Below, in pieces: positions 17,391 to 26,164 of a DNA stretch of 64,000 bases. Position numbers and translations under genes: made by a program. The stretch's first letter is position 1, and each line of letters starts with the position of its first letter. This DNA is from Paenirhodobacter enshiensis. GTDB lineage: Bacteria; Pseudomonadota; Alphaproteobacteria; Rhodobacterales; Rhodobacteraceae. The DNA is taken from contig NZ_JFZB01000014.1 of the NCBI RefSeq assembly GCF_000740785.1, positions 104,331-168,330 on the forward strand, in the 5' to 3' direction. The notes beneath the pieces were generated by a model. The model saw nothing but the letters and a program-made list of their open reading frames with translations, made no database searches and had not been told where the DNA came from.

Positions 17391-19868
17391 ATGCGGCTGC
17401 GCACCACGGTCCTCATCGTCCTCGCCTTCCTGCTGGCGGCGGTCGCCGCCGCCTTCGTCGCGGGCGGCTCGGCGACGATCATCGAGAAGCGCTCGCGCCT
17501 CGCCACCCGCGTCGCGATGGAGGAAGGCGGTCACGGCTGGGTCCATGTCGAGACCGACGGCCTTCAGGTGATCCTGTTCGGCACCGCGCCCACCGAGGCC
17601 GAGCGGTTCCGCGCCGTCACCCGCGCCACCGCCGTGGTCGATGCCTCGCGCATCGTCGACAATACCGATGTCGCCTCGATCGACGCGATGACGCCGCCGG
17701 CGTTTTCGCTGCGGATGCTGCGCAACGAGGACGGCATCCAGCTGATCGGGCTGGTGCCCGCGGGCACCGACCGGGCGGGCCTCGTCGCCCGGCTGCGTGC
17801 CGCGCTGAAGGGCGGCGCCGTCACTGACATGCTGGAAACCGCAAGCTTCCCCGCCCCGCCGGGATGGACGGCCGCGCTGAACTACGGCGCCGACGCGATG
17901 CAGATGATCCAGCGCGCCAAGGTCTCGGTCGATCCGGGCGCAGTGCGCGTCGAGGCGATGGCCGACAGCCCGACCGAGAAAACCCGCATCGAGACCTCGC
18001 TCGCCCGCGCCCGGCCCTCGGATGTGCGGCTCAGCTCTGAGATTTCGGCACCGCGGCCGGTGATTGCCCCCTTCACGCTGCGTTTCCTGATCGACAAGAT
18101 GGGCGCGCGCTTCGACGCCTGTTCCGCCGACAGCGAGCGCACCCGCGACCGCATCCTCGACGCCGCCCGCGCCGCCGGCGCCACGGGCACGCTCGGCTGC
18201 ACCATCGGCATGGGCAGCCCCTCGCCGCAATGGGGCGAGGCGGTGGATCTGGCGATCCGCGCGCTCGGTCAGATCGGTTCGGGCGTGGTGACCTTCTCGG
18301 ACACCGACGTGTTCCTCAGCGCCAACCCCGAGGTCGCGACCGCGCAATACGACCACGCCATCGGCGAGCTGGAATCCAACCTGCCGAAGGTTTTCACCCT
18401 GCATACCGAATTGCAGGCGAAGCCCGCCGAAAAGCCCGCCGCGGCCGGATTCTCGGCGGTGCTGAACGATGACGGCAAGATCGAGTTGCGCGGCCGGATG
18501 ACCGATACCCGCGCCCGGACCGCGACCGAAAGTTTCGCCCGCGCCGAATTCGGCGCCGAGGCTGTGCATGGCGCGATGCGCCTCGACCCGGAGATGCCGC
18601 AGGGCTGGCCGACACGGGTGATGACCGCGCTTCAGGCGCTTTCCTCGCTCAGCTCCGGCACGGTCGAGGTGACGCCCGACAGCGTTCATATCGCGGGCGT
18701 CAGCGGCGATCCGCAGGCCTCCGACACGATTTCCCGGGTGCTGAGCGGCGGGCTCGGCAGCGGATCGCGGATCGCCATCGACGTGCATTACGACCGCCAT
18801 CTGGACCCGGCGCTGAACCTGCCTGACGGACCGGGCTGCACGGCGCGGCTGAACGAGGTGCTGAAGGCGCACAAGATCGCCTTTGAACCCGGATCCGCGG
18901 TGATTGCGAAGGATGCGCTGCCGGTGATCGACCTGCTCGCGAAAGCGATGAAGGATTGCCAGGAATTTCCGATGGAAATCGGCGGGCATACCGACAGCCA
19001 GGGCAGCGACGAGATGAACCTCGCGCTCAGCCAGGACCGGGCGCAGTCGGTGCTGGCGGCGCTGCAGGGACGCGGGCTGTGGACCGGAAACCTGACCGCG
19101 AAGGGCTACGGCGAAGCCAGGCCCATCGACACCAACGACACCGAAGCCGGGCGCGAGAACAACCGCCGGATCGAGTTTCGCCTGATCGCCGATGCGGATG
19201 CCGCAGGCGCAGAGCCGGTTTCCGGCTCGGCGCCCGACAGCGCCCCGAAGCCTGCCGCCCGCCCCGAGGGGCTGATGCCCGATCAGATGGGCTCCGATCA
19301 GATGGGCCCGGCCACCGCCGAAGCGGGTGAGGATGGCGCTCCGATGGACGGAACCGACGGTGACGGCGGTGACGGCGGTGACGGCGCCCCGATGGATGGC
19401 GCCCCCGAGGACGACACCGCCCCGGCAAACTCTGCCGCCAACACTGCGACTGACTCTGCGGCAGCCTCTGCGACAACCTCTGCGGCGCCCGCGGATCTGG
19501 CCCCGGCCGGAACGCTGCCCGCCGCCCCTTCGGCGCAAGTCGCCCCGACCGGGGCTGCCGCGGAACCGGCAGCGCCGCCGCAGACAGCAGACGTCGCGCA
19601 GCCGGACGCCGCTCCGACCGTCTCGGCCCCGGCGCAGGATGCTTCCCCGGCCGCGGAAACCGGTGCTCCGGCCCCTGCCATGCCGGAGGCCGCGCCCGTG
19701 ACAGAACAGGCGGCGGGGCCGGCGACGGGGCCGGCGACCGACGCAGCAGCCGAAACCGCCTCCGAGCCAGAAACCGCCCCCACGACCTCGCCCCGGCCGC
19801 AAAAGCGCCCCGCAGGTCTGGGCAAGGGCAAGGCCGCGACGACCGCTCACAAGCGGGCCCACAAATGA
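17391..19868 (+). CDS. OmpA-family protein with BON-like repeats and long Ala/Pro tail
   Basis: An 825-residue envelope protein. An N-terminal membrane anchor (TTVLIVLAFLLAAVAAAFVAGG) is followed by repeated BON-like alpha/beta segments to about residue 480, then an OmpA/MotB peptidoglycan-binding domain (IAFEPGSAVIAKDALP, IGGHTDSQGSDEMN, LSQDRAQSV, ENNRRIEFRL; about 490-598). The last 225 residues are low-complexity Ala/Pro/Asp with a GDGGDGGDG run and a basic Lys-rich end. The domain order suggests a periplasmic protein tethering the inner membrane to peptidoglycan. AAAGGAG lies upstream of the ATG. The next small membrane protein follows 46 nt later. Confidence 0.85.
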   Translation: MRLRTTVLIVLAFLLAAVAAAFVAGGSATIIEKRSRLATRVAMEEGGHGWVHVETDGLQVILFGTAPTEAERFRAVTRATAVVDASRIVDNTDVASIDAMTPPAFSLRMLRNEDGIQLIGLVPAGTDRAGLVARLRAALKGGAVTDMLETASFPAPPGWTAALNYGADAMQMIQRAKVSVDPGAVRVEAMADSPTEKTRIETSLARARPSDVRLSSEISAPRPVIAPFTLRFLIDKMGARFDACSADSERTRDRILDAARAAGATGTLGCTIGMGSPSPQWGEAVDLAIRALGQIGSGVVTFSDTDVFLSANPEVATAQYDHAIGELESNLPKVFTLHTELQAKPAEKPAAAGFSAVLNDDGKIELRGRMTDTRARTATESFARAEFGAEAVHGAMRLDPEMPQGWPTRVMTALQALSSLSSGTVEVTPDSVHIAGVSGDPQASDTISRVLSGGLGSGSRIAIDVHYDRHLDPALNLPDGPGCTARLNEVLKAHKIAFEPGSAVIAKDALPVIDLLAKAMKDCQEFPMEIGGHTDSQGSDEMNLALSQDRAQSVLAALQGRGLWTGNLTAKGYGEARPIDTNDTEAGRENNRRIEFRLIADADAAGAEPVSGSAPDSAPKPAARPEGLMPDQMGSDQMGPATAEAGEDGAPMDGTDGDGGDGGDGAPMDGAPEDDTAPANSAANTATDSAAASATTSAAPADLAPAGTLPAAPSAQVAPTGAAAEPAAPPQTADVAQPDAAPTVSAPAQDASPAAETGAPAPAMPEAAPVTEQAAGPATGPATDAAAETASEPETAPTTSPRPQKRPAGLGKGKAATTAHKRAHK

Positions 19869-19914
19869 CCTCGCGCCGGACGCCCGCACGCGCCGCGCAG
19901 ACAGGAGACGACGC

Positions 19915-20229
19915 ATGAACCGAACCGAATTCGTCACCGCGACGGCGATCATCCTGTTCCTGTTCTTCTGCCTCGGCTGGTTCGCCTGCTGGCTGTGGAT
20001 GCGGCTCAGCCGGGTGTCGCGCGCCGACATCGGCGAGATCGACCGCATGGCGCAGGAACTGCACGAGGCCGAGGAGGCCCGCGACCGCGCCGTCTCCTAC
20101 ATCGAAACCCGCGAGGCCGAGCTGACCAACCGCCTCACCCAGGCCGAAGCGGAACTCGATGCCGCGATGGACGGTTTGCGCCTCGCCCGGCGCGAGACCG
20201 AGGAACTGCGCACCCGCATCGGACGCTGA
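19915..20229 (+). CDS. Membrane-anchored coiled-coil protein
   Basis: A 104-residue protein with one N-terminal helix (AIILFLFFCLGWFACWLWM) and a long charged helix from residue 38 on (MAQELHEAEEARDRAV..., Glu/Arg/Leu heptads), so a cytosolic coiled coil hung from the inner membrane. It follows the OmpA-family gene on the same strand and may serve the same envelope function. No named family is recognised. A terminator follows at 20266. Confidence 0.75.
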   Translation: MNRTEFVTATAIILFLFFCLGWFACWLWMRLSRVSRADIGEIDRMAQELHEAEEARDRAVSYIETREAELTNRLTQAEAELDAAMDGLRLARRETEELRTRIGR

Positions 20230-20265
20230 GCGCCCCGAAGCGGCGCCCCGAAGACAAGAGACGAA

Positions 20266-20294
20266 CGGGCCGGCCTCCGTCAGGGGCCGGCCCG
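20266..20294. terminator. Bidirectional terminator
   Basis: A 10-bp stem (CGGGCCGGCC / GGCCGGCCCG) with a nine-base loop followed by CCGCTTTTC on the plus strand. It sits between the coiled-coil gene and the convergent gene ending at 20328. Confidence 0.75.
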
Positions 20295-20327
20295 CCGCTT
20301 TTCGGCATGAACTTGCGACGGGCGGCC

Positions 20328-20591
20328 TCAGCGCAGGCCGCGGGTGCGCAGCGGATGAACGATACGGACATGGCGCGCCGCCTCGGCAGTATAGGGGGCG
20401 ACCTGCTGCCACAGCCGGTCACCGGCGCGCCACTCGGCCATGAAGCGCTCGCGGGTCAGCTTGTGCAGCTCGGCCAGGGTGGTGATGCCCATGTTCAGCA
20501 AGATGTTGCGCGCCCGCGGGTTGATGTCGAGCGCGGCAACCTCGGCCGCTTCCTGCGAGGAGCCGGGAAGGAGATCGTCGTAACGGGTCAT
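20328..20591 (-). CDS. Small helix-hairpin-helix-like protein of unknown function
   Basis: An 87-residue soluble protein. The middle (residues 25-65: RARNILLNMGITTLAELHKLTRE) resembles the helix-hairpin-helix fold of the RNA polymerase alpha C-terminal domain (ARNxL ... I ... L), and a basic C-terminus follows. This suggests DNA or protein binding but is only a pattern-level match. No strong ribosome binding site is visible. The neighbours give no functional clue. Confidence 0.6.
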   Translation of the reverse strand: MTRYDDLLPGSSQEAAEVAALDINPRARNILLNMGITTLAELHKLTRERFMAEWRAGDRLWQQVAPYTAEAARHVRIVHPLRTRGLR

Positions 20592-20663
20592 GATGGGTGG
20601 TCTTTCTGCCTGTCAGTGCGCAAGGCACGCCGAAGCCCCGGCGTGCCGGATCGGCCCGCGCGC

Positions 20664-21053
20664 TCAGGCGCGGGCGCTCGGCATCGCGACGACAGGCGGC
20701 GCACGCATCCCGCCGCGCGCCGGATCGAGAACCGGCCTCGGCGGCAAGGGCGCAGGAGCGCGCGGAACCAGATGCAGCGCCGCGTTCAGCCCGGCATCGC
20801 GGGCCGGCCCCGCGGGCAGGCCGACCGGCGGCAGTGCAACCGGATGGCAGGCCGGACAATCATGCCCCTCGTGCACAACCTGACCGGTCCGGTGACAGAT
20901 CTGTGCCACATCGAGGCCCTGAAGCGCCGCAATCTCCAGCGCCTGCTGCTGGAGATCTGGCCCGCGATGGGCAAAACCCGCCAGAGCCGTCGAAACGACG
21001 ACAAGGATCAGCGCGGCGATCCCGATCAGACTCTGGCGCAGCGGCCTGTGCAT
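20664..21053 (-). CDS. Short exported/membrane protein with CxxC, DUF2946-like
   Basis: A 129-residue protein with an N-terminal hydrophobic signal or anchor (SLIGIAALILVVVSTALAGFAH), then HEGHDCPACHPV, a CxxC motif flanked by His, and a Pro/Ala-rich tail. This layout is like DUF2946-type proteins, some of which are linked to copper handling; metal binding by CxxC/His is an inference. It lies just upstream of and parallel to the small HhH-like gene. Confidence 0.6.
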   Translation of the reverse strand: MHRPLRQSLIGIAALILVVVSTALAGFAHRGPDLQQQALEIAALQGLDVAQICHRTGQVVHEGHDCPACHPVALPPVGLPAGPARDAGLNAALHLVPRAPAPLPPRPVLDPARGGMRAPPVVAMPSARA

Positions 21054-21179
21054 GGCTTACATATGCAGTATATGGAATGTCATGACAAGGCGCCCTCTCG
21101 CCGATGCCGGGCAGAGCGCCTTGCGGCCCCGACGGCCCCCCGCCATGATCGCCCGGTCCGAACTGCCGATGAGTCGTCC

Positions 21180-21977
21180 ATGGCTGGCCGCCTGTTTCCC
21201 ACCCTGATCTGTGCCCTTGTCGCGGCGCTGAGCCTGCCGCTGCCGGCGCGCGCGGACTGCGTGGTGCTGCTGCACGGGCTGAACCGCGGCCCCGGCTCGA
21301 TGTCGAAGATCGGCGATGCGCTGAAAGATGCGGGCTACCGCGTGGTCAATGACGGCTACCCTTCGGGCGCGGCGCGGATCGAGGCGCTGGCGCCGCGACT
21401 GAACAGGATGGTCGCGAAATGCGGCGCAGAGCGGGTCGATTTCGTCACCCATTCGATGGGCGGGATCGTGCTGCGAGCCTGGCTGGCGAAGACCCGGCCG
21501 GCCAATCTCGGGCGGGTGGTGATGCTTGCACCGCCCAACCACGGCTCCGAGGTCGTCGACCGCATCGCCGACTGGCCGGGCGCGGAGGCCTTCATCGGCC
21601 CCGCCGGGATGGAGCTGGGAACCGGCGGCATCGTCCGGCGCCTGCCGCAGCGCGCCGATTTCGATCTGGGCGTGATCGCGGGCGACCGCAGCGTCGATCC
21701 GACGCGGGGCTGGATGTTCGACGGGCCGAACGACAATGCGGTCTCGGTCGCCAGCACGCGGCTTGCGGGGATGGCCGATCAGCTGGTGGTGCACCGCAGC
21801 CATACCTTCATCATGAACGCGCCGCAGGTGATCGCCGAGACGCTGGTGTTCCTGCAAACCGGCCGGTTCAGCCATGCCGAGTACGGTTCGGACGACGGGC
21901 AGGACGACACCGCCGAAGCGGGCGGCGAGGATCCGTTCGGCGATCTGCTCGGCGGATTGTCCGGCAGCGGCAACTGA
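21180..21977 (+). CDS. Secreted alpha/beta hydrolase (lipase-like)
   Basis: A 265-residue protein with a signal peptide (cleavage near LPARADC) and an alpha/beta-hydrolase core: oxyanion region [14 protein letters not shown], nucleophile elbow VTHSMGG (Ser about residue 95) and a late SHTFIM histidine. The family includes lipases and PGAP1-like esterases. The C-terminal 30 residues are acidic and Gly-rich. It ends 106 nt before phnC; it is on the same strand but has no evident link to phosphonate use. Confidence 0.8.
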   Translation: MAGRLFPTLICALVAALSLPLPARADCVVLLHGLNRGPGSMSKIGDALKDAGYRVVNDGYPSGAARIEALAPRLNRMVAKCGAERVDFVTHSMGGIVLRAWLAKTRPANLGRVVMLAPPNHGSEVVDRIADWPGAEAFIGPAGMELGTGGIVRRLPQRADFDLGVIAGDRSVDPTRGWMFDGPNDNAVSVASTRLAGMADQLVVHRSHTFIMNAPQVIAETLVFLQTGRFSHAEYGSDDGQDDTAEAGGEDPFGDLLGGLSGSGN

Positions 21978-22083
21978 TCCCCGGCCCCGGCCGGTTTCAC
22001 GAAACGGATACAGACCCGCCACGCATCCGTTACCTGCCACGCCTATCCCCGCCCCGAAGACGACGGCAAGGGAGAGCGGCACG

Positions 22084-22905
22084 ATGCACATCGAGGTCAG
22101 GGGCGTGACCCGGCGGTTCGGCACGGCGACGGCGGTCGACGCGCTGAGCTTCAGCATCGAGCGCCCGGCGATGATCGGCATCATCGGCCGCTCGGGCGCG
22201 GGCAAGTCGACCTTCCTGCGCATGATCAACGGCATGACCGAGGCGAGCGCGGGCCAGATCCTCGTCGAGGGCGAGGACGTGCTCGCGCTGACCGGCAAGG
22301 CCCGGCGCGCCTGGCAAAGCCGCTGCGCGATGATCTTCCAGCAATTCAATCTGGTGCCGCGCCTCGATGTGGTGTCGAACGTGCTGCACGGGCTGCTGAA
22401 CCGGCGCCCGACGCTCGCCACGCTGTTCAACCTGTGGTCCGAGGGCGACATCCGCCGCGCCATCGCCATTCTCGACCGGCTGGGCCTTGCCGAACAGGCG
22501 CCGAAACGCGCCGAGGCGCTCTCGGGCGGCCAGCAGCAGCGCGTCGCCATCGCCCGCGCGATGATGCAGGAGCCGCAGATCATCCTCGCCGACGAGCCCA
22601 TCGCCTCGCTCGACCCGATGAACGCGCAGATCGTGATGCAGACGCTGCGCCGCATCCATGACGAGGACGGCCGCACCGTCATCGCCAACCTGCACACCCT
22701 CGACACCGCGCGGCGCTATTGCGACCGGGTGATCGGGATGCGCGCCGGGCGGATGGTGTTCGACGGCACGCCCGAACAACTGACCCTCGATGTCGCGCGC
22801 GAGATCTATGGCGCCGACGCGAGCTTTTCCGAAGCCACCACCTCGACCTCGCTCGACGTGCTGCCCGAGGGGCGGCGCTACGAACAGGCGATGCTCGCCG
22901 ACTGA
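22084..22905 (+). CDS. phnC: Phosphonate ABC transporter ATP-binding protein
   Basis: ATPase of the PhnCDE phosphonate importer. The 273-residue protein has Walker [10 protein letters not shown] (about residues 36-44), Q-loop IFQQFNLV, signature [14 protein letters not shown], Walker [12 protein letters not shown] and the H-loop in IANLHTLD. The PhnC-specific insertion between the Q-loop and signature ([16 protein letters not shown]) is present. The ATG at 22084 follows AAGGGAGAG. First gene of phnC-D-E1-E2-transferase; a stem-loop separates it from phnD. Confidence 0.95.
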   Translation: MHIEVRGVTRRFGTATAVDALSFSIERPAMIGIIGRSGAGKSTFLRMINGMTEASAGQILVEGEDVLALTGKARRAWQSRCAMIFQQFNLVPRLDVVSNVLHGLLNRRPTLATLFNLWSEGDIRRAIAILDRLGLAEQAPKRAEALSGGQQQRVAIARAMMQEPQIILADEPIASLDPMNAQIVMQTLRRIHDEDGRTVIANLHTLDTARRYCDRVIGMRAGRMVFDGTPEQLTLDVAREIYGADASFSEATTSTSLDVLPEGRRYEQAMLAD

Positions 22906-22917
22906 CCCTTTTCCCCC

Positions 22918-22946
22918 GGCCGCTTCCCCCGGACGGGGGCGCGGCC
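22918..22946 (+). other. Intercistronic stem-loop between phnC and phnD
   Basis: Outer GGCCGC/GCGGCC pairs flank an inner CCCCC-GGAC-GGGGG hairpin. There is no T-run, and phnD begins 21 nt later, so it more likely tunes mRNA stability or processing than ends transcription. Confidence 0.5.
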
Positions 22947-22966
22947 CAATATCCCTGGAGAGACAG

Positions 22967-23869
22967 ATGAAGAAGATCCTGGCCGCGCTCCTCGCGGCGA
23001 CCGTGCTGAGCCCCGTCGTGACGCCCGCCGCCCATGCCGAAGGCATCAAGCAGTTCAACGTCGGCGTGCTCGGCGGCGAGAACGCGCAAGACCGCGTGAA
23101 CTCGAACGAATGCTACCGCAAGAAGATCGAGGACACCCTCGGCGTGCCGGTCAAGCTGTTCACCCCGGCGGATTATGACGGCGTGATTCAGGGGCTGCTC
23201 GGCGGCACCATCGACGCCGCGGTTCTCGGCGCCTCGGGCTATGCCAAGATCTACCTGACCGACCCGAAGGCCGTCAGCCCGGTGCTGACCACCGAGGGGA
23301 TGGATGGCTCGCTCGGCTATTACTCGGTCGGGATCGCGCGCAAGGACTCGGGGATCAAGTCGCTTTCCGACATGAAGGGCAAGGTCATGGGCTTCGGCGA
23401 TCCGAACTCGACCTCGGGCTATCTGATCCCCTCGGTCGAATTCAAGGCGCAGGGCATCTCGACGGAGCCGGGCGCCTATTTCAAGGACGTCAAGTTCACC
23501 GGCGGGCATGAGCAGACCATCGTCGCGGTGAAGAACAAGGACATCGACGGCGGCGTGACCTGGGCCGACGCTCAGGGCAACTGGGAAGACGGCTACAACG
23601 TCGGCGCGCTGCGCAAGGCGGTCGATGCCGGGCTGATCGACATGAACGATTACGTGCAGATCTGGAAGTCGAAGCTGATCCCGAACGGGCCGCTGGTGAT
23701 CCGCAACGCCCTGCCCGAGGACGTGAAGAAGAAGGTGATCGAGCTGACCACCGGCCTCGACAAGGATTGTGCCTACGGCGTCGCGGGCGGCGAGATCAAG
23801 GGCTTCGTGCCGGTGACCAAGGCCGATTACGACTCGATCATCGAAGCGCGCAAGATGTCGAGCAAGTGA
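22967..23869 (+). CDS. phnD: Phosphonate ABC transporter substrate-binding protein
   Basis: Periplasmic receptor of the PhnCDE importer, 300 residues. A signal peptide ends near AAHAEG; the mature part has the PhnD features GGENAQDRVNSNECYRK, FTPADYDGVIQGL, IDAAVLGASGYAKIY and GFGDPNSTSGYLIP, which line the phosphonate pocket in characterised homologues. GGAGAGAC precedes the ATG. A strong stem-loop follows the stop, probably raising phnD expression over the permease genes. Confidence 0.95.
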   Translation: MKKILAALLAATVLSPVVTPAAHAEGIKQFNVGVLGGENAQDRVNSNECYRKKIEDTLGVPVKLFTPADYDGVIQGLLGGTIDAAVLGASGYAKIYLTDPKAVSPVLTTEGMDGSLGYYSVGIARKDSGIKSLSDMKGKVMGFGDPNSTSGYLIPSVEFKAQGISTEPGAYFKDVKFTGGHEQTIVAVKNKDIDGGVTWADAQGNWEDGYNVGALRKAVDAGLIDMNDYVQIWKSKLIPNGPLVIRNALPEDVKKKVIELTTGLDKDCAYGVAGGEIKGFVPVTKADYDSIIEARKMSSK

Positions 23870-23879
23870 TCGACCTTCA

Positions 23880-23934
23880 GAAGGGCGGCGCAGGCCCGGG
23901 GCAACCCGGCGGCCGGTGCCGCCCTTCGTCTTTT
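23880..23934 (+). terminator. Partial terminator/attenuator after phnD
   Basis: A 10-bp stem GAAGGGCGGC / GCCGCCCTTC with a long loop that can itself fold, followed by GTCTTTTC. It starts 10 nt after the phnD stop, 18 nt before phnE1, inside what otherwise looks like one operon. Such hairpins after binding-protein genes commonly reduce read-through into permease genes. Confidence 0.65.
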
Positions 23935-23951
23935 CAGCGACGGAGCGGGCG

Positions 23952-24815
23952 ATGAGCGATGCAACCGTGCCGGGCGGGCTGTCCCGGATCGAGGCCGGAT
24001 ATCTGGCGCAAAGCCGGCGCCGGCGGGCGCTGTCGACGGTTCTCGGGATCGTTCTGCTGGCGATGCTGGCGGCGGGGTTCGGGCTGGCCGACAGCCGCAA
24101 CGCGGGCGGGTTTCTCGACGGGCTGCACCGGATCGGCGATTTCCCCCTTGAGCTGCTGAGCGAGGCGCTTGCCCGCGCCGACCGCATTCCGGGGCTGATG
24201 GCGCACTATCTGCCCTCGCTGATCGAGACGCTGAACATCGCACTGTCCTCGACGATCATCGGCACGGCGGGGGCGGTGGTGCTGTCGCTTCTGGGCGCGC
24301 GCAATCTGGCCCCCGCGCGCTGGATCGTCGCGCCGGTGCGCCGGGTGATGGATCTGTTCCGCGCCCTGCCCGAGATCGTCGTCGCGCTTGCGCTGATCTT
24401 CGCGCTCGGCGGCGGGCCGGTGCCTGCGATGCTGGCGATCACGCTCCACACCTTCGGCGCGCTCGGCAAACTGTTCGCCGAGGTGAACGAGAACGCCGAT
24501 CCCCGCCCGGTCGAGGGGCTGGCCTCGGTCGGCGCGGGCTGGGTGCAACGGATGTGGTTCGCCGTGGTGCCGCAGGTGGCGCCGAACTGGCTCAGCTACG
24601 CGCTGTTGCGTCTGGAGATCAACGTGCGTGCCTCGGCGATCCTCGGGTTCGTCGGCGCGGGCGGTATCGGCTATGACCTGAAGGTCGCCATCGGCTGGGG
24701 ACAGGGGCGATACGACGCGGCGGCAGCGATCTTCGTGCTGCTGATCCTGTCGATCATCCTCATCGACCAGAGTTCCGAACGTCTGCGCAACCGCCTGATC
24801 CGGGGGAAAGCATGA
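23952..24815 (+). CDS. phnE: Phosphonate ABC transporter permease PhnE (first copy)
   Basis: Inner-membrane permease of the phosphonate importer, 287 residues with about six helices. The coupling-helix EAA-type segment ENADPRPVEGLASVGAGW is followed by AVVPQVAPNWLSYALLRLEINVRASAILGFVGAGGIG, the typical PhnE C-terminal block. Its stop overlaps the second phnE start (ATGA). Two PhnE subunits probably form a heterodimeric pore. Confidence 0.93.
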   Translation: MSDATVPGGLSRIEAGYLAQSRRRRALSTVLGIVLLAMLAAGFGLADSRNAGGFLDGLHRIGDFPLELLSEALARADRIPGLMAHYLPSLIETLNIALSSTIIGTAGAVVLSLLGARNLAPARWIVAPVRRVMDLFRALPEIVVALALIFALGGGPVPAMLAITLHTFGALGKLFAEVNENADPRPVEGLASVGAGWVQRMWFAVVPQVAPNWLSYALLRLEINVRASAILGFVGAGGIGYDLKVAIGWGQGRYDAAAAIFVLLILSIILIDQSSERLRNRLIRGKA

Positions 24816-26164
24816 GCACCGTGGCCACCGATCCGACCCTGCTGCCGCGAACCGAGCGCACGATCCTGTCGCGCTTCTCGCGCCGGCGGCTGATGGGGTT
24901 CGTGCTGCCGCTGACGGTGCTGGCCTATCTGGTCTATGCCGCCTTCGCGCTCGATGTGGCGGGGCTTGCCGGCCGGTTCCGGCCGGAAAACGCGGTGGTT
25001 CTGCTCAACGACAGCTGGAGCTATCGCACCCATGTCACGACCGACAACCGCAGCGGCGAGACCACCGTCGCGATCAAGGGCGAGCGCCGGGCGAGCTATG
25101 ACGCGACCCACCTGCCCGGCTGGGTGAGCCGCACCGGCGAGACCACCCGCGTCGCCCTGCCCGACGGCAGCGCGGTGACGCTTTCGCCCGGTCAGGCGCG
25201 GTTCGACATCGCCGGGCGCGGCACGGTGAACGTCACGGCCGGCCCGCATGGCGTCACCGCCACCGTGCCAGACGGGCTGCCAGCGGACTGGCTCAGCGCC
25301 TCGAACACCCGGTTCGACATCACCGTGCCCGGCGCCGGGCGGCTGAGCGTGACGAAATCGCGCTCCGAGGTGCAGCGCCGCGCCTTCGGCTGGGCGATGT
25401 GGTTCTTCGATCTGCAAAGCCCGTTCCATTACATGAGCTGGCCCGAGATCGGCCGCGCGCTGGTTTCGGGCCCCGAGATCCGGCCCGGCCAGTCGAACCT
25501 TTCGGCGATGCTGGGCGACTGGTGGCACAACGGGATGTGGCATCATGACATGGTGTTTCAGGCGCTGTTCGAGACGCTGCTGATGGCGTTTCTGGGCACC
25601 TTCGGCGCGGCCATCATCGGCCTGCCGCTGGCGTTTCTGGCGGCGCGCAACTTCGACCCGCTGGGGCCGGCGCGCTTCGCGGTGCGGCGGCTGTTCGACT
25701 TTCTGCGCGGTGTCGACGGGCTGATCTGGACGATCATCCTGTCGCGCGCCTTCGGGCCGGGGCCGCTGACCGGATCGCTGGCGATCCTGCTGACCGACAC
25801 CGGCACGTTCGGCAAGCTGTTCTCGGAATCGCTCGAAAACATCGACGAGCGCCAGATCGAGGGGTTGCGCTCGACCGGGGCGAATGCGCTGCAACGCGGC
25901 CGGTTCGGCGTGCTGCCGCAGATCGCGCCGGTGATCGTGTCGCAGCTTCTGTACATGCTGGAATCGAACACCCGCGGCGCGACGGTGATCGGTGCGCTGG
26001 TGGGCGGCGGGATCGGTCTGCTGCTGACCCAGGCGATGATCACCCAGACCAACTGGGAAGATGTCAGCTATTATATCGTGCTGGTGCTGATGCTGGTGAT
26101 GACGATGGACAGCCTGTCCGGCTGGCTGCGGCAGAAGCTGCTGAAAGGAAAAGACAATGCCTGA
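24812..26164 (+). CDS. phnE: Phosphonate ABC transporter permease PhnE (second, long copy)
   Basis: Second permease subunit, 450 residues against about 280 for usual PhnE. The permease core lies in the C-terminal half (from about residue 250), with the coupling segment ENIDERQIEGLRSTGA and the final ESNTRGATVIGALVGGGIG block. Between the first helix (about 29-48) and the core is an extra-cytoplasmic region of about 195 residues rich in beta-type sequence. Start overlaps phnE1 by four bases and the stop overlaps the hexapeptide transferase start by eight, so all three are coupled. Confidence 0.92.
   Translation: MSTVATDPTLLPRTERTILSRFSRRRLMGFVLPLTVLAYLVYAAFALDVAGLAGRFRPENAVVLLNDSWSYRTHVTTDNRSGETTVAIKGERRASYDATHLPGWVSRTGETTRVALPDGSAVTLSPGQARFDIAGRGTVNVTAGPHGVTATVPDGLPADWLSASNTRFDITVPGAGRLSVTKSRSEVQRRAFGWAMWFFDLQSPFHYMSWPEIGRALVSGPEIRPGQSNLSAMLGDWWHNGMWHHDMVFQALFETLLMAFLGTFGAAIIGLPLAFLAARNFDPLGPARFAVRRLFDFLRGVDGLIWTIILSRAFGPGPLTGSLAILLTDTGTFGKLFSESLENIDERQIEGLRSTGANALQRGRFGVLPQIAPVIVSQLLYMLESNTRGATVIGALVGGGIGLLLTQAMITQTNWEDVSYYIVLVLMLVMTMDSLSGWLRQKLLKGKDNA

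Noticed and set aside
19366..19392. Short GGTGACGGC tandem run inside the OmpA-family tail
   Set aside because: Three 9-bp units within a low-complexity coding region; in frame and without evident consequence beyond the tail composition.
17352..20048. 898-codon open frame opposite the OmpA-family gene
   Set aside because: Repetitive Gly/Arg/Asp-rich shadow frame; the plus strand encodes a recognisable OmpA domain.
22003..22031. AACGGAT-N15-ATCCGTT inverted repeat upstream of phnC
   Set aside because: Real but long-spaced; it does not match a Pho box or the candidate PhnF site, so no regulatory call is made.
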